Shown here one piece after another: positions 18,203 to 25,985 of a DNA stretch of 64,000 nucleotides. The stretch's first letter is position 1. Each line of letters opens with the position of its first letter. Location of the stretch: assembly GCF_001855555.1 (NCBI RefSeq), contig NZ_MKCT01000083.1, positions 62,001 through 126,000 of the forward strand. Direction: 5' to 3'. Under the pieces are notes generated by a model, which was not told where the DNA came from, made no database searches, and was given only the letters and a program-made list of their open reading frames with translations. A program made the translations under genes and the position numbers. The DNA comes from Chromobacterium sphagni (GTDB lineage: Bacteria > Pseudomonadota > Gammaproteobacteria > Burkholderiales > Chromobacteriaceae).

Positions 18203-18955
18203 CTACATGCGCTGGAACAGGTGGGCGTAGCCGCGGCTCACCTCCAGCGGCTGCGGATGGCCGCGCAATTGCAGCAGCATGCCGCGCTGGCCATCGTCGC
18301 GGCGCACCTGCTCGATGGCGTCCACCCGCACCAGGGTGGCGCGGTGCACCTGCCAGAATTCGTCCGGATCCAGCCGCGGCAGCAGCTCCTTGATGGTCAT
18401 GCGGATCAGAGCCTCGCAACCGGCGGTCTGCACCCGGGTGTATTTCTCGTCCGACTGGAAGAACAGCACTTCTCCGGTGCTGATCATCCTGAGGCTGTTG
18501 CCGACCGAGGCGCGTATCCAGCGCAGATAATCCGGTTTTTCCAGCTGGCGGCCCAACTGCTGCAGTGTGGCCTGCCATTGCGCCGGCAGCGAAATCTGCC
18601 TTTGCCGCCAGCGCTGGCGGGTGCGCTCCAGCCTGTCGTCGTCCACCGGCTTGAGCAGATAGTCTATCGCCCCTTCCTCGAAGGCCTTGACCGCGTACTG
18701 GTCGTAGGCGGTGACGAATACCACCGGGTATTCGCCATTCAGCTCCACCGCGGCGGCGATGCCGCTTTGCACCGGCATGGTGATGTCGAGAAACACCAGG
18801 TCCGGGCGGTGGCGGCGCGCCAGCGCCACCGCTTCGGCGCCGTCGCGCGCCCCGGCCACGACTTGCAGCTCGGGCCATACTCTTTGCAGCGCCATTCGCA
18901 GTTGTTCGCGCATCAGGCGTTCATCGTCGGCGATCAAGGCGGTGAGTGAGGTCAT
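18203..18955 (-). CDS. LytTR-family response regulator
   Basis: A 250-residue response regulator. The receiver domain (residues 1-120) has the acidic pair DDE at 10-12, the phosphoacceptor D57 in LVFLDITMP, and a conserved K in DYLLKPVDDD. The C-terminal LytTR DNA-binding domain (about 145-250) has IRASVGNSLRMISTGEVLFF and the typical EFWQVHRATLVRVDAIEQV. It follows its histidine kinase by 29 nt, forming an AlgZ/AlgR- or LytS/LytR-like pair. LytTR regulators bind pairs of short imperfect direct repeats; the target genes are not evident here. Confidence 0.94.
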   Translation of the reverse strand: MTSLTALIADDERLMREQLRMALQRVWPELQVVAGARDGAEAVALARRHRPDLVFLDITMPVQSGIAAAVELNGEYPVVFVTAYDQYAVKAFEEGAIDYLLKPVDDDRLERTRQRWRQRQISLPAQWQATLQQLGRQLEKPDYLRWIRASVGNSLRMISTGEVLFFQSDEKYTRVQTAGCEALIRMTIKELLPRLDPDEFWQVHRATLVRVDAIEQVRRDDGQRGMLLQLRGHPQPLEVSRGYAHLFQRM

Positions 18956-18984
18956 TCCGGATATCCTGTCGATTGCGGTAAGGG

Positions 18985-19890
18985 TCAGGTCAGCGCGAAT
19001 GGCAGCGCGATGGTGGCGCGGGTGCCGCCTTCCGGCCGCACTTCCAGCAGTAGCTCGGCCGCTTCGCCGTACAGCAGCGCCAGCCGCTCGCGGATATTGG
19101 CCAGCCCCATGCCCTGGCCGGGTTGTTCCGGGAAGCCGACGCCGTCGTCGCACACCGTCAGCCGCAGCCTGCCGTCCAGCACCTTGGCCTTCACCGCGAC
19201 GACGCCGCCATCGGCCTTGGGCTCCAGCCCGTGCTTGATGGCGTTTTCCACCAGGGTTTGCAGCATCATCACCGGAAAGCGGGCCTGCAGCAGCGATTCC
19301 GGCACCTCCAGCCTCACCTGCAGACGTTCCTCCATCCGCAGCTGCATGATGTCGAGAAAGGCGCGCGACAGTTCCAGCTGCTGGGCCAGGCTGGTTTCGC
19401 CCGGCGACTCGCGCCACTGGGGCAGCGAGGAGCGCAGGTAGCGGATCAGCGCCTTCTGCATGGCGAGCGCGCGCTCCGGCGCGGTTTCCATCAACTGGCA
19501 GACCGAGGACAGCGTGTTGAACAGGAAGTGCGGTTCGATCTGCGACTGCAGCGCGCCGATGCGGGATTCCGCCAACTGCCGCTGCAGCGCCTCCACCTCG
19601 GCCTGCTTCTCGGCCTGCTCCGTGCGCGCCACCGCCTGCTCGGCGCGCTGCTCCGCCCTTTGCTTGCCGCCGGCCAGCACCTTGGTGAGGATGGCTGTCA
19701 GGATCAGCACCACCGTGAGCTCATGAACGCCGACGATGCCGCCCATGATCATGGCCAGCAGGCTGATCAGGGCCAGCCGGCCCCAGCTCACCTGCGCCAC
19801 CCAGTCGAAAAACAGCCACCAGTAGACGCTTGCCTTCTGGCGGAGCGATTCCAGCCCGTCCAGCGCTTCGGCGTGGCTTGGCCTATTCAT
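18985..19890 (-). CDS. LytS/AlgZ-type sensor histidine kinase with N-terminal 2TM domain
   Basis: A 301-residue kinase. Residues 1-73 form a small membrane domain with two hydrophobic helices (about 38-54 and 57-73), followed by a charged coiled coil at 75-118 rich in Q, E, A and R. The His_kinase domain has phosphoacceptor H121 in QSQIEPHFLFNTLSS, the N-box in LVENAIKHGLEPK and the G-box in DDGVGFPEQPGQGMGLANIRERL. Start at 19890 has GGGAGG 6 nt upstream and lies inside the end of the preceding small gene (8-nt overlap). The membrane domain is paralogous to that small protein. Confidence 0.93.
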   Translation of the reverse strand: MNRPSHAEALDGLESLRQKASVYWWLFFDWVAQVSWGRLALISLLAMIMGGIVGVHELTVVLILTAILTKVLAGGKQRAEQRAEQAVARTEQAEKQAEVEALQRQLAESRIGALQSQIEPHFLFNTLSSVCQLMETAPERALAMQKALIRYLRSSLPQWRESPGETSLAQQLELSRAFLDIMQLRMEERLQVRLEVPESLLQARFPVMMLQTLVENAIKHGLEPKADGGVVAVKAKVLDGRLRLTVCDDGVGFPEQPGQGMGLANIRERLALLYGEAAELLLEVRPEGGTRATIALPFALT

Positions 19891-20167
19891 GATGCGCCTC
19901 CCGCTCCGATGGCTTGCCCGGCAGCGCCAGCGGCGGGCGGCGCGGACGGACAAAGATTTTGACGAAGATGGAAACCAGTATCAGCCAGGCGGCCAGGCCC
20001 GGCAGAACCAGTATGCCGCAGGCGATGATGGTCAACAGCGCCAGCAGCGCCAGCCGCCCCCAGCCGATTTCCGCCAGCCAGTCTACATACAGCTGCCAGT
20101 AGATGGCTATCTTGTGCTTGGCGGCCTCGAGGCCGGTCAGCGCTTCCGCGTGTTTTTGCTGGTCCAT
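19883..20167 (-). CDS. Stand-alone 2TM-domain membrane protein, paralogue of the kinase sensor domain
   Basis: A 94-residue protein with two membrane helices. By hand alignment about 33 of its first 73 residues are identical to the N-terminus of the histidine kinase encoded next: both have HAEAL, a GLE motif, a DW pair and WGRLAL followed by the helices. It then ends in a short basic tail (RPRRPPLALPGKP) instead of the coiled coil and kinase. Ribosome-binding site GGGAG lies before the ATG. The stop overlaps the kinase start by 8 nt, so the two are made together. Likely an interaction partner or competitor of the kinase in the membrane; the function is inference. Confidence 0.85.
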   Translation of the reverse strand: MDQQKHAEALTGLEAAKHKIAIYWQLYVDWLAEIGWGRLALLALLTIIACGILVLPGLAAWLILVSIFVKIFVRPRRPPLALPGKPSEREAHHE

Positions 20168-20335
20168 GTGATTCTCCCGTGTTGGTGCGTGTGTCCTGAC
20201 TGTAGGAGGCGGCCATGCGCGGCGACAGCGGATTGCGACGGAATGGACGAAGCGATGGATGAAATGGCGGTTGACGGGATGGGCGGGCGGCGGAACGCCC
20301 GGCAGAGCGATCCGCCGCCATCCGCCGTTGGGCGC

Positions 20336-22063
20336 TTATAAGCCCAGCTCCCGCTCCAGTAGCGCCATCTCCTGTCGCCATTGCTGTTGCAACTGCGGTT
20401 TCTGGTGCTTGGGCCGGCGCGCCTGGTCCGCCGCCAGCAGGGCTTCCAGCTGGCACCAGCGCAGCCATTGCGCCTCGGCCTGAGTTGGCGGCTCGGCCGC
20501 GGCGGGCGGCGCTTGCGTCGCTATGCCTTGCCGCGGCGGCAGGTCTGCATCGGCCTGAAGCGACGCGCGAAACAGGCTGGCATAGGCGCTTTCGGCATCC
20601 GGCCATTCCTGCAGGCTGCCATCGCGCACCGCCCAGAAACGGTTGCAGCCGCGTTCTATCAACTCGCGGTCGTGCGATACCAGCAGCACGCCGCCGGCGA
20701 AGCCCGCCAACGCCTCGGCCAAGTCGCGCTTGCCTTCCAGGTCCAGGTGGTTGGTGGGCTCGTCCAGCCACAGCAGATGGTGGCTGGCCAGCGACAAGGC
20801 CAGAAACAGCAGCCGCGCGCGCTCGCCGCCGCTGAGGCTGGCCACGGTTTGGCCGTGGCGCGGGTAGGCGAAGCCGGCATTGATCAGCGCCTGGCGGCGG
20901 ACGCTGTCGGGCAGCGGCGCAAGCGGGTAAATGGCGTCGCTCAGCGTGGCCCGGTCGTCCAGCTGGCGCAGCGACTGGTCGTAATAGGCGATGCGCGCCG
21001 CCGGATGCCAACCCCAGCCGGGGCCGGCCTCGCCCCGTTGCACATCGCTCCAGCATTGGCGCAGCAGCGACGACTTGCCGGCACCGTTGGCGCCCAGCAG
21101 CGCCACCCGGTCGCCCGGACGCAGCCACAATTCGCCGGTATCGAACAGCGCCGGTTGTTCCGGCGCGGCGCGCACCTTTAGGCCATCCAGGCGTATCAGG
21201 CTGTCGGCGGCCAGCGCCTGACCTTGCAACTGCAGCTTCCAGGGACTGCCGCTGCTGACGAAGGTCTGCTCGTCCTTAAGCCGGTCGACGCGCTTTTGCA
21301 TCGACTTGGCCTTGCGCACCAGCTTTTCGTTGTCGTGTTCGCGGCCCCAGATCGCCAGCCGTTTGCTGCTGGCGGCGATGCGGTCGATTTCCTTTTGCTC
21401 GCCGGCATGGCGGGCCTGGGCGGCCGAGTCCATCTCGGCCAGCGCCGCCAGCGCTTGGCTGCAGGGCAATTCGAAGCTGTACAGCCGGCGGTCGCGCAGA
21501 ATCCAGCTTTTGCCGGTGGCGTTGTCCAGCAGGCGAGGATCGTGCGACACCAGGATGAAGCCGCCCTGCCAGCGGCGCAGGAAGTCTTCCAGCCACAGCA
21601 GGGACGGCAGGTCCAGGTGGTTGCTGGGTTCGTCCAGCAGCAGCATATTGGGCTGCCGCAACACGGCTCGGCCCAGCAGCAGCCGGGTGTGCTGGCCGCC
21701 GCTGAGGCTGGCCACCAGGGTGTCGGCCTGTTGTTCCAGCTCCAGTTCAGCCAGCAGGCTGTCCACCCGCCAATGCTGGCGCGGTTCGGCTTCCAGCAGC
21801 GCCTGGCGCGCGCTGATGCCCGCCAGCCGCGGCGGTAGATGCTGCTCGACATGCTGCAGCCGGCACTGGCCGGCGTATTGCACCGCGCCGGCATCGGCTT
21901 CGCGGCTGCCGGCCAGCAGGCCCAGCAAACTGCTTTTGCCGCAGCCGTTGTGACCGATCAGGCCGATGCGGTCGCCCAGTTTCACGGTAAAGGAAAGGTC
22001 TTGGAACAGCGGGCCATGGCCGGCGTCCAGATGGAGGGAAAGCGCGGAAATCAGGGTTGTCAT
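20336..22063 (-). CDS. ABC-F family ATPase (ribosome-associated type)
   Basis: A 575-residue protein with two ABC ATPase domains and no membrane helices. The Walker A motifs are GHNGCGKSS and GANGAGKSS, signatures VASLSGGQHTRL and VASLSGGERARL, Walker B motifs MLLLDEPSNHLDLP and LLWLDEPTNHLDLE. The linker (about residues 200-270) is rich in K, R and E (LVRKAKSMQKRVDRLKDEQ), as in ABC-F proteins that enter the ribosomal E site. Some members rescue stalled ribosomes or protect them from antibiotics. A 28-codon leader ORF lies 118 nt upstream, a layout used by inducible resistance ABC-F genes. Its own ribosome-binding site is weak. Confidence 0.93.
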   Translation of the reverse strand: MTTLISALSLHLDAGHGPLFQDLSFTVKLGDRIGLIGHNGCGKSSLLGLLAGSREADAGAVQYAGQCRLQHVEQHLPPRLAGISARQALLEAEPRQHWRVDSLLAELELEQQADTLVASLSGGQHTRLLLGRAVLRQPNMLLLDEPSNHLDLPSLLWLEDFLRRWQGGFILVSHDPRLLDNATGKSWILRDRRLYSFELPCSQALAALAEMDSAAQARHAGEQKEIDRIAASSKRLAIWGREHDNEKLVRKAKSMQKRVDRLKDEQTFVSSGSPWKLQLQGQALAADSLIRLDGLKVRAAPEQPALFDTGELWLRPGDRVALLGANGAGKSSLLRQCWSDVQRGEAGPGWGWHPAARIAYYDQSLRQLDDRATLSDAIYPLAPLPDSVRRQALINAGFAYPRHGQTVASLSGGERARLLFLALSLASHHLLWLDEPTNHLDLEGKRDLAEALAGFAGGVLLVSHDRELIERGCNRFWAVRDGSLQEWPDAESAYASLFRASLQADADLPPRQGIATQAPPAAAEPPTQAEAQWLRWCQLEALLAADQARRPKHQKPQLQQQWRQEMALLERELGL

Positions 22064-22180
22064 GCTCTTGCTCGCTTATGCGCGGGACGTGTCTGTCCCT
22101 GTCAACAGGAGCGCTGGCGACAACGGGTGAGTCGAGAAGGAACTCTTGGAAATGGGGAGCGCGGCTTGGCTCGAACCCGC

Positions 22181-22267
22181 TTATCGCAGCGCGATGGACG
22201 GCAGGCAAGAGCAGGCAAATGTGCCATAAAGGCGAGCCAACATTTTTGGGCGCGCAAACAGAACCAT
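22181..22267 (-). CDS. Leader peptide ORF upstream of the ABC-F gene
   Basis: A 28-codon ORF (MVLFARPKMLARLYGTFACS at its start, ending IALR) preceded by a perfect AGGAGGT at 22278-22272, 5 nt before the ATG. This is the strongest ribosome-binding site in the neighbourhood and much better than that of the ABC-F gene. It ends 118 nt before that gene. The intervening RNA has a possible GGGAC/GTCCC hairpin near the ABC-F start but no intrinsic terminator. The candidate promoter has TATACT at 22314-22309. Probably a regulatory uORF; that it is translated is inference. Confidence 0.6.
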   Translation of the reverse strand: MVLFARPKMLARLYGTFACSCLPSIALR

Positions 22268-22308
22268 ATTTACCTCCTTTCTTTATCAGAGGGGAAACCA
22301 GGCCGCGC

Positions 22309-22338
22309 AGTATAGCCGGCGGCCGGCGGGCTTGAACA
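22309..22338 (-). promoter_or_regulatory. Candidate promoter of the leader ORF and ABC-F gene
   Basis: On the minus strand TATACT at 22314-22309 is a near-consensus -10. TGTTCA at 22338-22333, 18 nt upstream, is a moderate -35 (3 of 6). The predicted start near 22302 gives a 5-prime leader of roughly 240 nt containing the 28-codon ORF. Confidence 0.5.
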
Positions 22339-22402
22339 GGGGGCCTGCTGCTGCCGCGCGGCCCTGGCACCCTTGCGGCCATCCGCGCGATGCCCGCGCC
22401 GG

Positions 22403-22914
22403 TCAGGCGAACAGGCCGGGCGGGGCGCTGTGTTCCAGTTCGAAGCGCAGCAGCGCGGCCTTCAGCGGCAGGCCGCCGGCATAACCGGTGAGGCTGCCGT
22501 CGGCGCCCAGCACGCGGTGGCAGGGCACGATCAGCGCGATCGGATTGGTGGCATTGGCGCGGCCCACCGCCCGTGCGCCGCCAGGGTGGCCAGTTGCAAG
22601 GCCAGTTCGCCGTAGCTGACTGTGCTGCCGTATGGAATGCGCCGTAGCGCCGCCCATACCTGTTGCTGGAACGGCGTGCCGGCTGGCGCCAGCGCCAGGT
22701 TGAAGCCCTGGCGCTGGCCGGCCTGGTATTCCGCCAGTTGGCGCGCTACTGAATGCAGCGCGGCGTCGTCGCGGCGGCCGGCGTGTTCGGCCAGTTGCTC
22801 CGGCGCGGGGTTGAACAGCAGCCTCAGCAGCGCGCCGTCGGCATCCAGCCAGGCGGCGGCCGGGCCGAAGCGGGTGTCCAGCAGGCCATGGCAGGCGGCG
22901 TGGGTGGTTTTCAT
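22403..22914 (-). pseudogene. ogt: Methylated-DNA-protein-cysteine methyltransferase, frameshifted
   Basis: Repair of O6-alkylguanine in DNA. The N-terminal frame from the ATG at 22914 carries the start of the alkyltransferase domain ([18 protein letters not shown], then [12 protein letters not shown]). The rest is in a second frame: [20 protein letters not shown] with the active-site PCHRV (about 22511-22530) and [18 protein letters not shown]. The break is near 22583-22590, where one missing base in GCCACCCTGG would restore the family-like [11 protein letters not shown]. As written the product ends before the catalytic cysteine and would be inactive. A sequencing error is possible, but the neighbouring genes are also damaged. 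Confidence 0.88.
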
Positions 22915-23049
22915 GATTCAGTTTCGTTGGGCGAGAGGTGTGGCTATAGGATTGGCGGCATGTGCGACGGCTCGATGCGGCATCCAGCCATTCTATTTGG
23001 ATGTTGGCGTTTTGCGTAGCTTGGCCGCGGGCGCGTCCTGGCGCGGCTG

Positions 23050-23418
23050 CCCCGGGCTCGCTCTCGCGCATGCTTTTCATGCCATCGGCCATTGTCCGGG
23101 CCAGTCGGGCAAAACCTGCGCACTCCGCAGCATCCCCGCTGGCGAGCAGTTGGCCCAGCAGCCTGCGCGCGCCTCCGCGATGCGCTGCGCCACGCGCCAG
23201 CTATCCCCGGTCAGGATGGCTTCGCGCGCCCACCGGTCTTGAGCGCTGCTCCGCCGTTCGATCAAGCCCTGCCGTTCCAGCGCGGCCAGTTGCCGGCTGA
23301 TTGTCGTGTGGTCGCGTCCCGCGTGCTCGGCAAGCTCCATCACGCCCATCGGCCCTACCGCGCCGAGGCGCGCAATCAGGGGAAAGAGCGCGCGGTCGAG
23401 CGAAACGCCGGCCTCCCG
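23050..23418 (-). pseudogene. MarR-family regulator, 5-prime truncated and frameshifted
   Basis: The winged-helix part is clear: LFPLIARLGAVGPMGVMELA, then GRDHTTISRQLAALERQGLI, the recognition helix and wing of MarR proteins. Sequence resembling the family starts only at about 23418 (REAGVSLDRAL). The first 25-40 residues of a normal MarR are missing, replaced by antisense of the FMN reductase remnant. A one-base deletion near 23170 moves the end into another frame ([20 protein letters not shown]), so the visible frame stops at 23077. The right and left limits given here are approximate. Once a divergent regulator-reductase pair, now decayed. Confidence 0.8.
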
Positions 23419-23844
23419 CAGCTGCCGATGGCGGACGAGCCCGGCATTCCGGCGCAGGGGGTCTACTCCAGCGAGCATGCGCTGGCCTGGAGCGAGAAAA
23501 TCGCCGGAGCGGATGGATTCGTCTTCGTCACGCCGCAATACAACTGGGGCTAACCGGCGGCATTGAAAAACGCGCTGGATCACCTATACCGCGAATGGCC
23601 CGGCAAGCCGGCTGTGATCGCGAGCTACGGCGGGCATGGCGGCGGCAAGTGCGCTGCCCAGCTCAGGCAGGTGGCCGACGGCCTCAAGATGCGCGTCGCG
23701 GCGACGATGCCTGCCCTTGAGTTGTCGGAGGAGGCGATGCGCAGCGGCCAGCTCGAAGCGGGCCGTGAATTCGCCGGGCAAGCCGCGACCGTCGAGCAGG
23801 CGTTCGACGAACTGGCCAGCCTGCTGCTGAACGAGGGCGCTTGA
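23413..23844 (+). pseudogene. NADPH-dependent FMN reductase, truncated with a nonsense codon
   Basis: The recognisable part begins at about 23413 (LPMADEPGIPAQGVYSSEHA) and continues with the flavodoxin-fold motif GFVFVTPQYNWG. A TAA at 23551-23553 stands where the family has Tyr or a similar residue, then PAALKNALDHLYREWPGKPA continues in the same frame to 23844. The first third, including the FMN phosphate-binding loop normally near residue 10, is absent. A TAT/TAC to TAA change explains the stop. Two independent lesions make this a genuine pseudogene rather than a base-calling slip. Confidence 0.88.
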
Positions 23845-24037
23845 GCCAAAGGGCTTGCGTTGGGCGGCATTGCCCGATGCCGGTCCGCAGCCGGTTGATC
23901 GATGATGCTGACGGGCTGGAGCAGCGGGCGTACTGTGGCGCTTTGACTTGTTTGGCGACATCGGCTGCATGGGCGATGTCTGAAAATTCATCCCAATCAG
24001 CCGCCGACCGGGCGGTTTGACGCCAGGGCTCCCACTG

Positions 24038-24505
24038 ATGGACACGATCATTCGCCGGGCGCTTGCCCGGGATCTGGACCAAATCGTGCAACTGCGAATG
24101 CGCTTGTTCGACGATGCGGTCGATTTGAACGGCTGCCGACCAGACGCTGAGATGTTGCAAGTCACCAGAGACTACTTTCAGCAGGCTTTCGACAGCGACG
24201 ACTGCGCCACCTGGGTGGCCGATAGGGCGGGACGGGTAGTGGCGCTGGGGTCGTTGGTGGTGTTTGCCCGACCGCCCTATCCGGGCAATGCGGCCGGCAA
24301 GGAGGCCTACCTGCTGAATATGTACACCCTGCCGGAACAGCGGCGGCAGGGCTTGGCGCAGGCCATTCTGCGCGAAGCGATGGCGCACGCCGGGGAAAAG
24401 GGCTATGCCAAGGTTTGGCTGCATGCCACCGAGGATGGCCAGTCCCTGTACCTGTCGGCGGGCTTTTCCGCGTCGGACAAGTATATGGAATGGCAACCGG
24501 CGTGA
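24038..24505 (+). CDS. GNAT-family N-acetyltransferase
   Basis: A 155-residue acetyltransferase. The acetyl-CoA-binding segment is LNMYTLPEQRRQGLAQAILREA (R/Q-x-x-G-x-A form), followed by KVWLHATEDGQSLYLSAGF, the motif-B region with the tyrosine near the thiolate. Start is placed at the ATG 24038, where family homology begins; a TTG at 24017 is in frame but unsupported. It stands alone, about 190 nt after the pseudogene cluster. The substrate is unknown. Confidence 0.88.
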   Translation: MDTIIRRALARDLDQIVQLRMRLFDDAVDLNGCRPDAEMLQVTRDYFQQAFDSDDCATWVADRAGRVVALGSLVVFARPPYPGNAAGKEAYLLNMYTLPEQRRQGLAQAILREAMAHAGEKGYAKVWLHATEDGQSLYLSAGFSASDKYMEWQPA

Positions 24506-24575
24506 ACGCATGCGCGGATGGCTGGGCGCGCGGCCGGCCGGGTTCTGTCTAAACCGCCATGACTAAGGACGATGG

Positions 24576-24932
24576 ATGACTTTCGCCGCTGATGCCGTCA
24601 TCGCGCTGGTCGCGTTGCTGCATGTTTATTTTTTGGCGCTGGAGATGTTTTGGTGGGACAAGCCGCTGGGGCTCAGGGTATTCGGCATGACGCCGGAGCA
24701 GGCGCGGGCGACCAAGGCGCTGGCGGCCAACCAGGGTCTTTACAACGGTTTTTTGGCGGCGGGTTTGCTGTGGGGGTTGAGCCAGGGAGCGGCGGGCGCG
24801 CAGATCAAGGCGTTTTTCCTGCTGTGCGTGCTGGCGGCGGGCGTGTACGGCGCGGCCACCGCCAGCCTGAAAATCCTGTATATCCAGGCGCTGCCGGCGG
24901 CGATAGGCCTGGCGCTGCTGTGGCTGGCCTGA
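24576..24932 (+). CDS. DUF1304-family small membrane protein
   Basis: A 118-residue protein with about four hydrophobic helices. The pattern HVYFLALEMFWWDKPLGLRV near the N-terminus, then QARATKALAANQGLYNGFLA and the final small-residue-rich helices match the DUF1304 family. It is an inner-membrane protein of unknown function. It lies alone between a GNAT gene and a convergent LysR gene, with only 37 nt to the latter's stop. Confidence 0.87.
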   Translation: MTFAADAVIALVALLHVYFLALEMFWWDKPLGLRVFGMTPEQARATKALAANQGLYNGFLAAGLLWGLSQGAAGAQIKAFFLLCVLAAGVYGAATASLKILYIQALPAAIGLALLWLA

Positions 24933-24969
24933 ACGGCTGAACGGTTTCTCCTTGCCGTGCGCGGCCTGC

Positions 24970-25884
24970 CTATCCCGTCGCCTCCAGTTCACGCAAAAAG
25001 CTCTCCAGCACCAGATTGGCGCGCCTCCCCTTGCGGGTGGCCAGCGCCAGCGGCACGTCGTAGCGGTATTGCTGCGGCAGCAGCGGGCGCAGCATGTCCT
25101 GCGCCACCCAGCCGGCGGCGAAGTGGTCGGGCAAGTAGCCGATGTAGCGGCCGGTGAGAATCAGGAAGGCGATGCCTTCGCGGTCGGTCGCGGTGGCGGT
25201 GGCGTGGAGCCGCTGTTGCTGCGCTTGCGCTTCCGGCGGCAGCCGGTAGATGGGGGCTACCGCATCGGCATCGGTGAGGTCCGCGTCGGCGATGGCGCTG
25301 TCGGCGCGGCCAAACAGCGGATGCTCGCGGCTGCAGTACAACAGCGAGCGCTCGTCGTACAAGGGCAGGTAGTCCAGCCCGGACAGGGGCTGGATCAGCG
25401 GCACCACGCCGGCGTGCAACTGGCCGTCCAGCAGGCCGGTTTCGATGTCGCTGGGCGTCATCATGCCGATGTTGACGCGCACGTCGGGGCCTTGCTGGCT
25501 CAGCGCGCGCAGCGCCTGGGTGATGCGCATCCTGGGCAGCGTCACCAGGTTGTTGACGATGCCTATGCTTAATTCGCCGCGCAACTGGCGGTGCAGCAGG
25601 TTCACCTCGCCGCGGAAGTCCTCCAGCGCGGCCAGCAGCGTGTGGCTGGCGCGCAGCACTTCGCGGCCCTCGTCGGTGAGGGAGAAGCCGGCGCGGCCGC
25701 GCTGGCACAGCCGGATGCCCAGCCGTTTTTCCAGATCGCCCATCTGCAGGCTGATGGCGGAGCGGCTGATGCCCAGCACGCCTTCGGCGGCGGAGAAGCC
25801 GCCGCATTCGGCCACGGTGCGGAACAGCCTGAGCAGCCGGATCTCGAAATCGCTGACCTGGCCCAGCGCCGGTTTGCGGTTCAT
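24970..25884 (-). CDS. LysR-family transcriptional regulator, divergent from the beta-alanine genes
   Basis: A 304-residue LysR regulator. The N-terminal winged helix-turn-helix (about residues 15-75) has FRTVAECGGFSAAEGVLGIS, then RSAISLQMGDLEKRLGIRLC, the recognition helix. The effector-binding domain follows (RGELSIGIVNNLVTLPRMRI onward). It is transcribed away from the aminotransferase/dehydrogenase pair starting at 25986, with about 100 nt of AT-rich DNA between. That is the usual layout for LysR control of a catabolic operon; the inducer is probably beta-alanine or a related amine, which is inference. Confidence 0.92.
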   Translation of the reverse strand: MNRKPALGQVSDFEIRLLRLFRTVAECGGFSAAEGVLGISRSAISLQMGDLEKRLGIRLCQRGRAGFSLTDEGREVLRASHTLLAALEDFRGEVNLLHRQLRGELSIGIVNNLVTLPRMRITQALRALSQQGPDVRVNIGMMTPSDIETGLLDGQLHAGVVPLIQPLSGLDYLPLYDERSLLYCSREHPLFGRADSAIADADLTDADAVAPIYRLPPEAQAQQQRLHATATATDREGIAFLILTGRYIGYLPDHFAAGWVAQDMLRPLLPQQYRYDVPLALATRKGRRANLVLESFLRELEATG

Positions 25885-25985
25885 ATAGTTAAGTTAAATT
25901 GAATCTGAACATAAGAAAGATAGCATTTAACTCACTCAATGTCCGGCGCATGCTGTGGCCATACTCCTGCCACAGGTGCCCTGCG

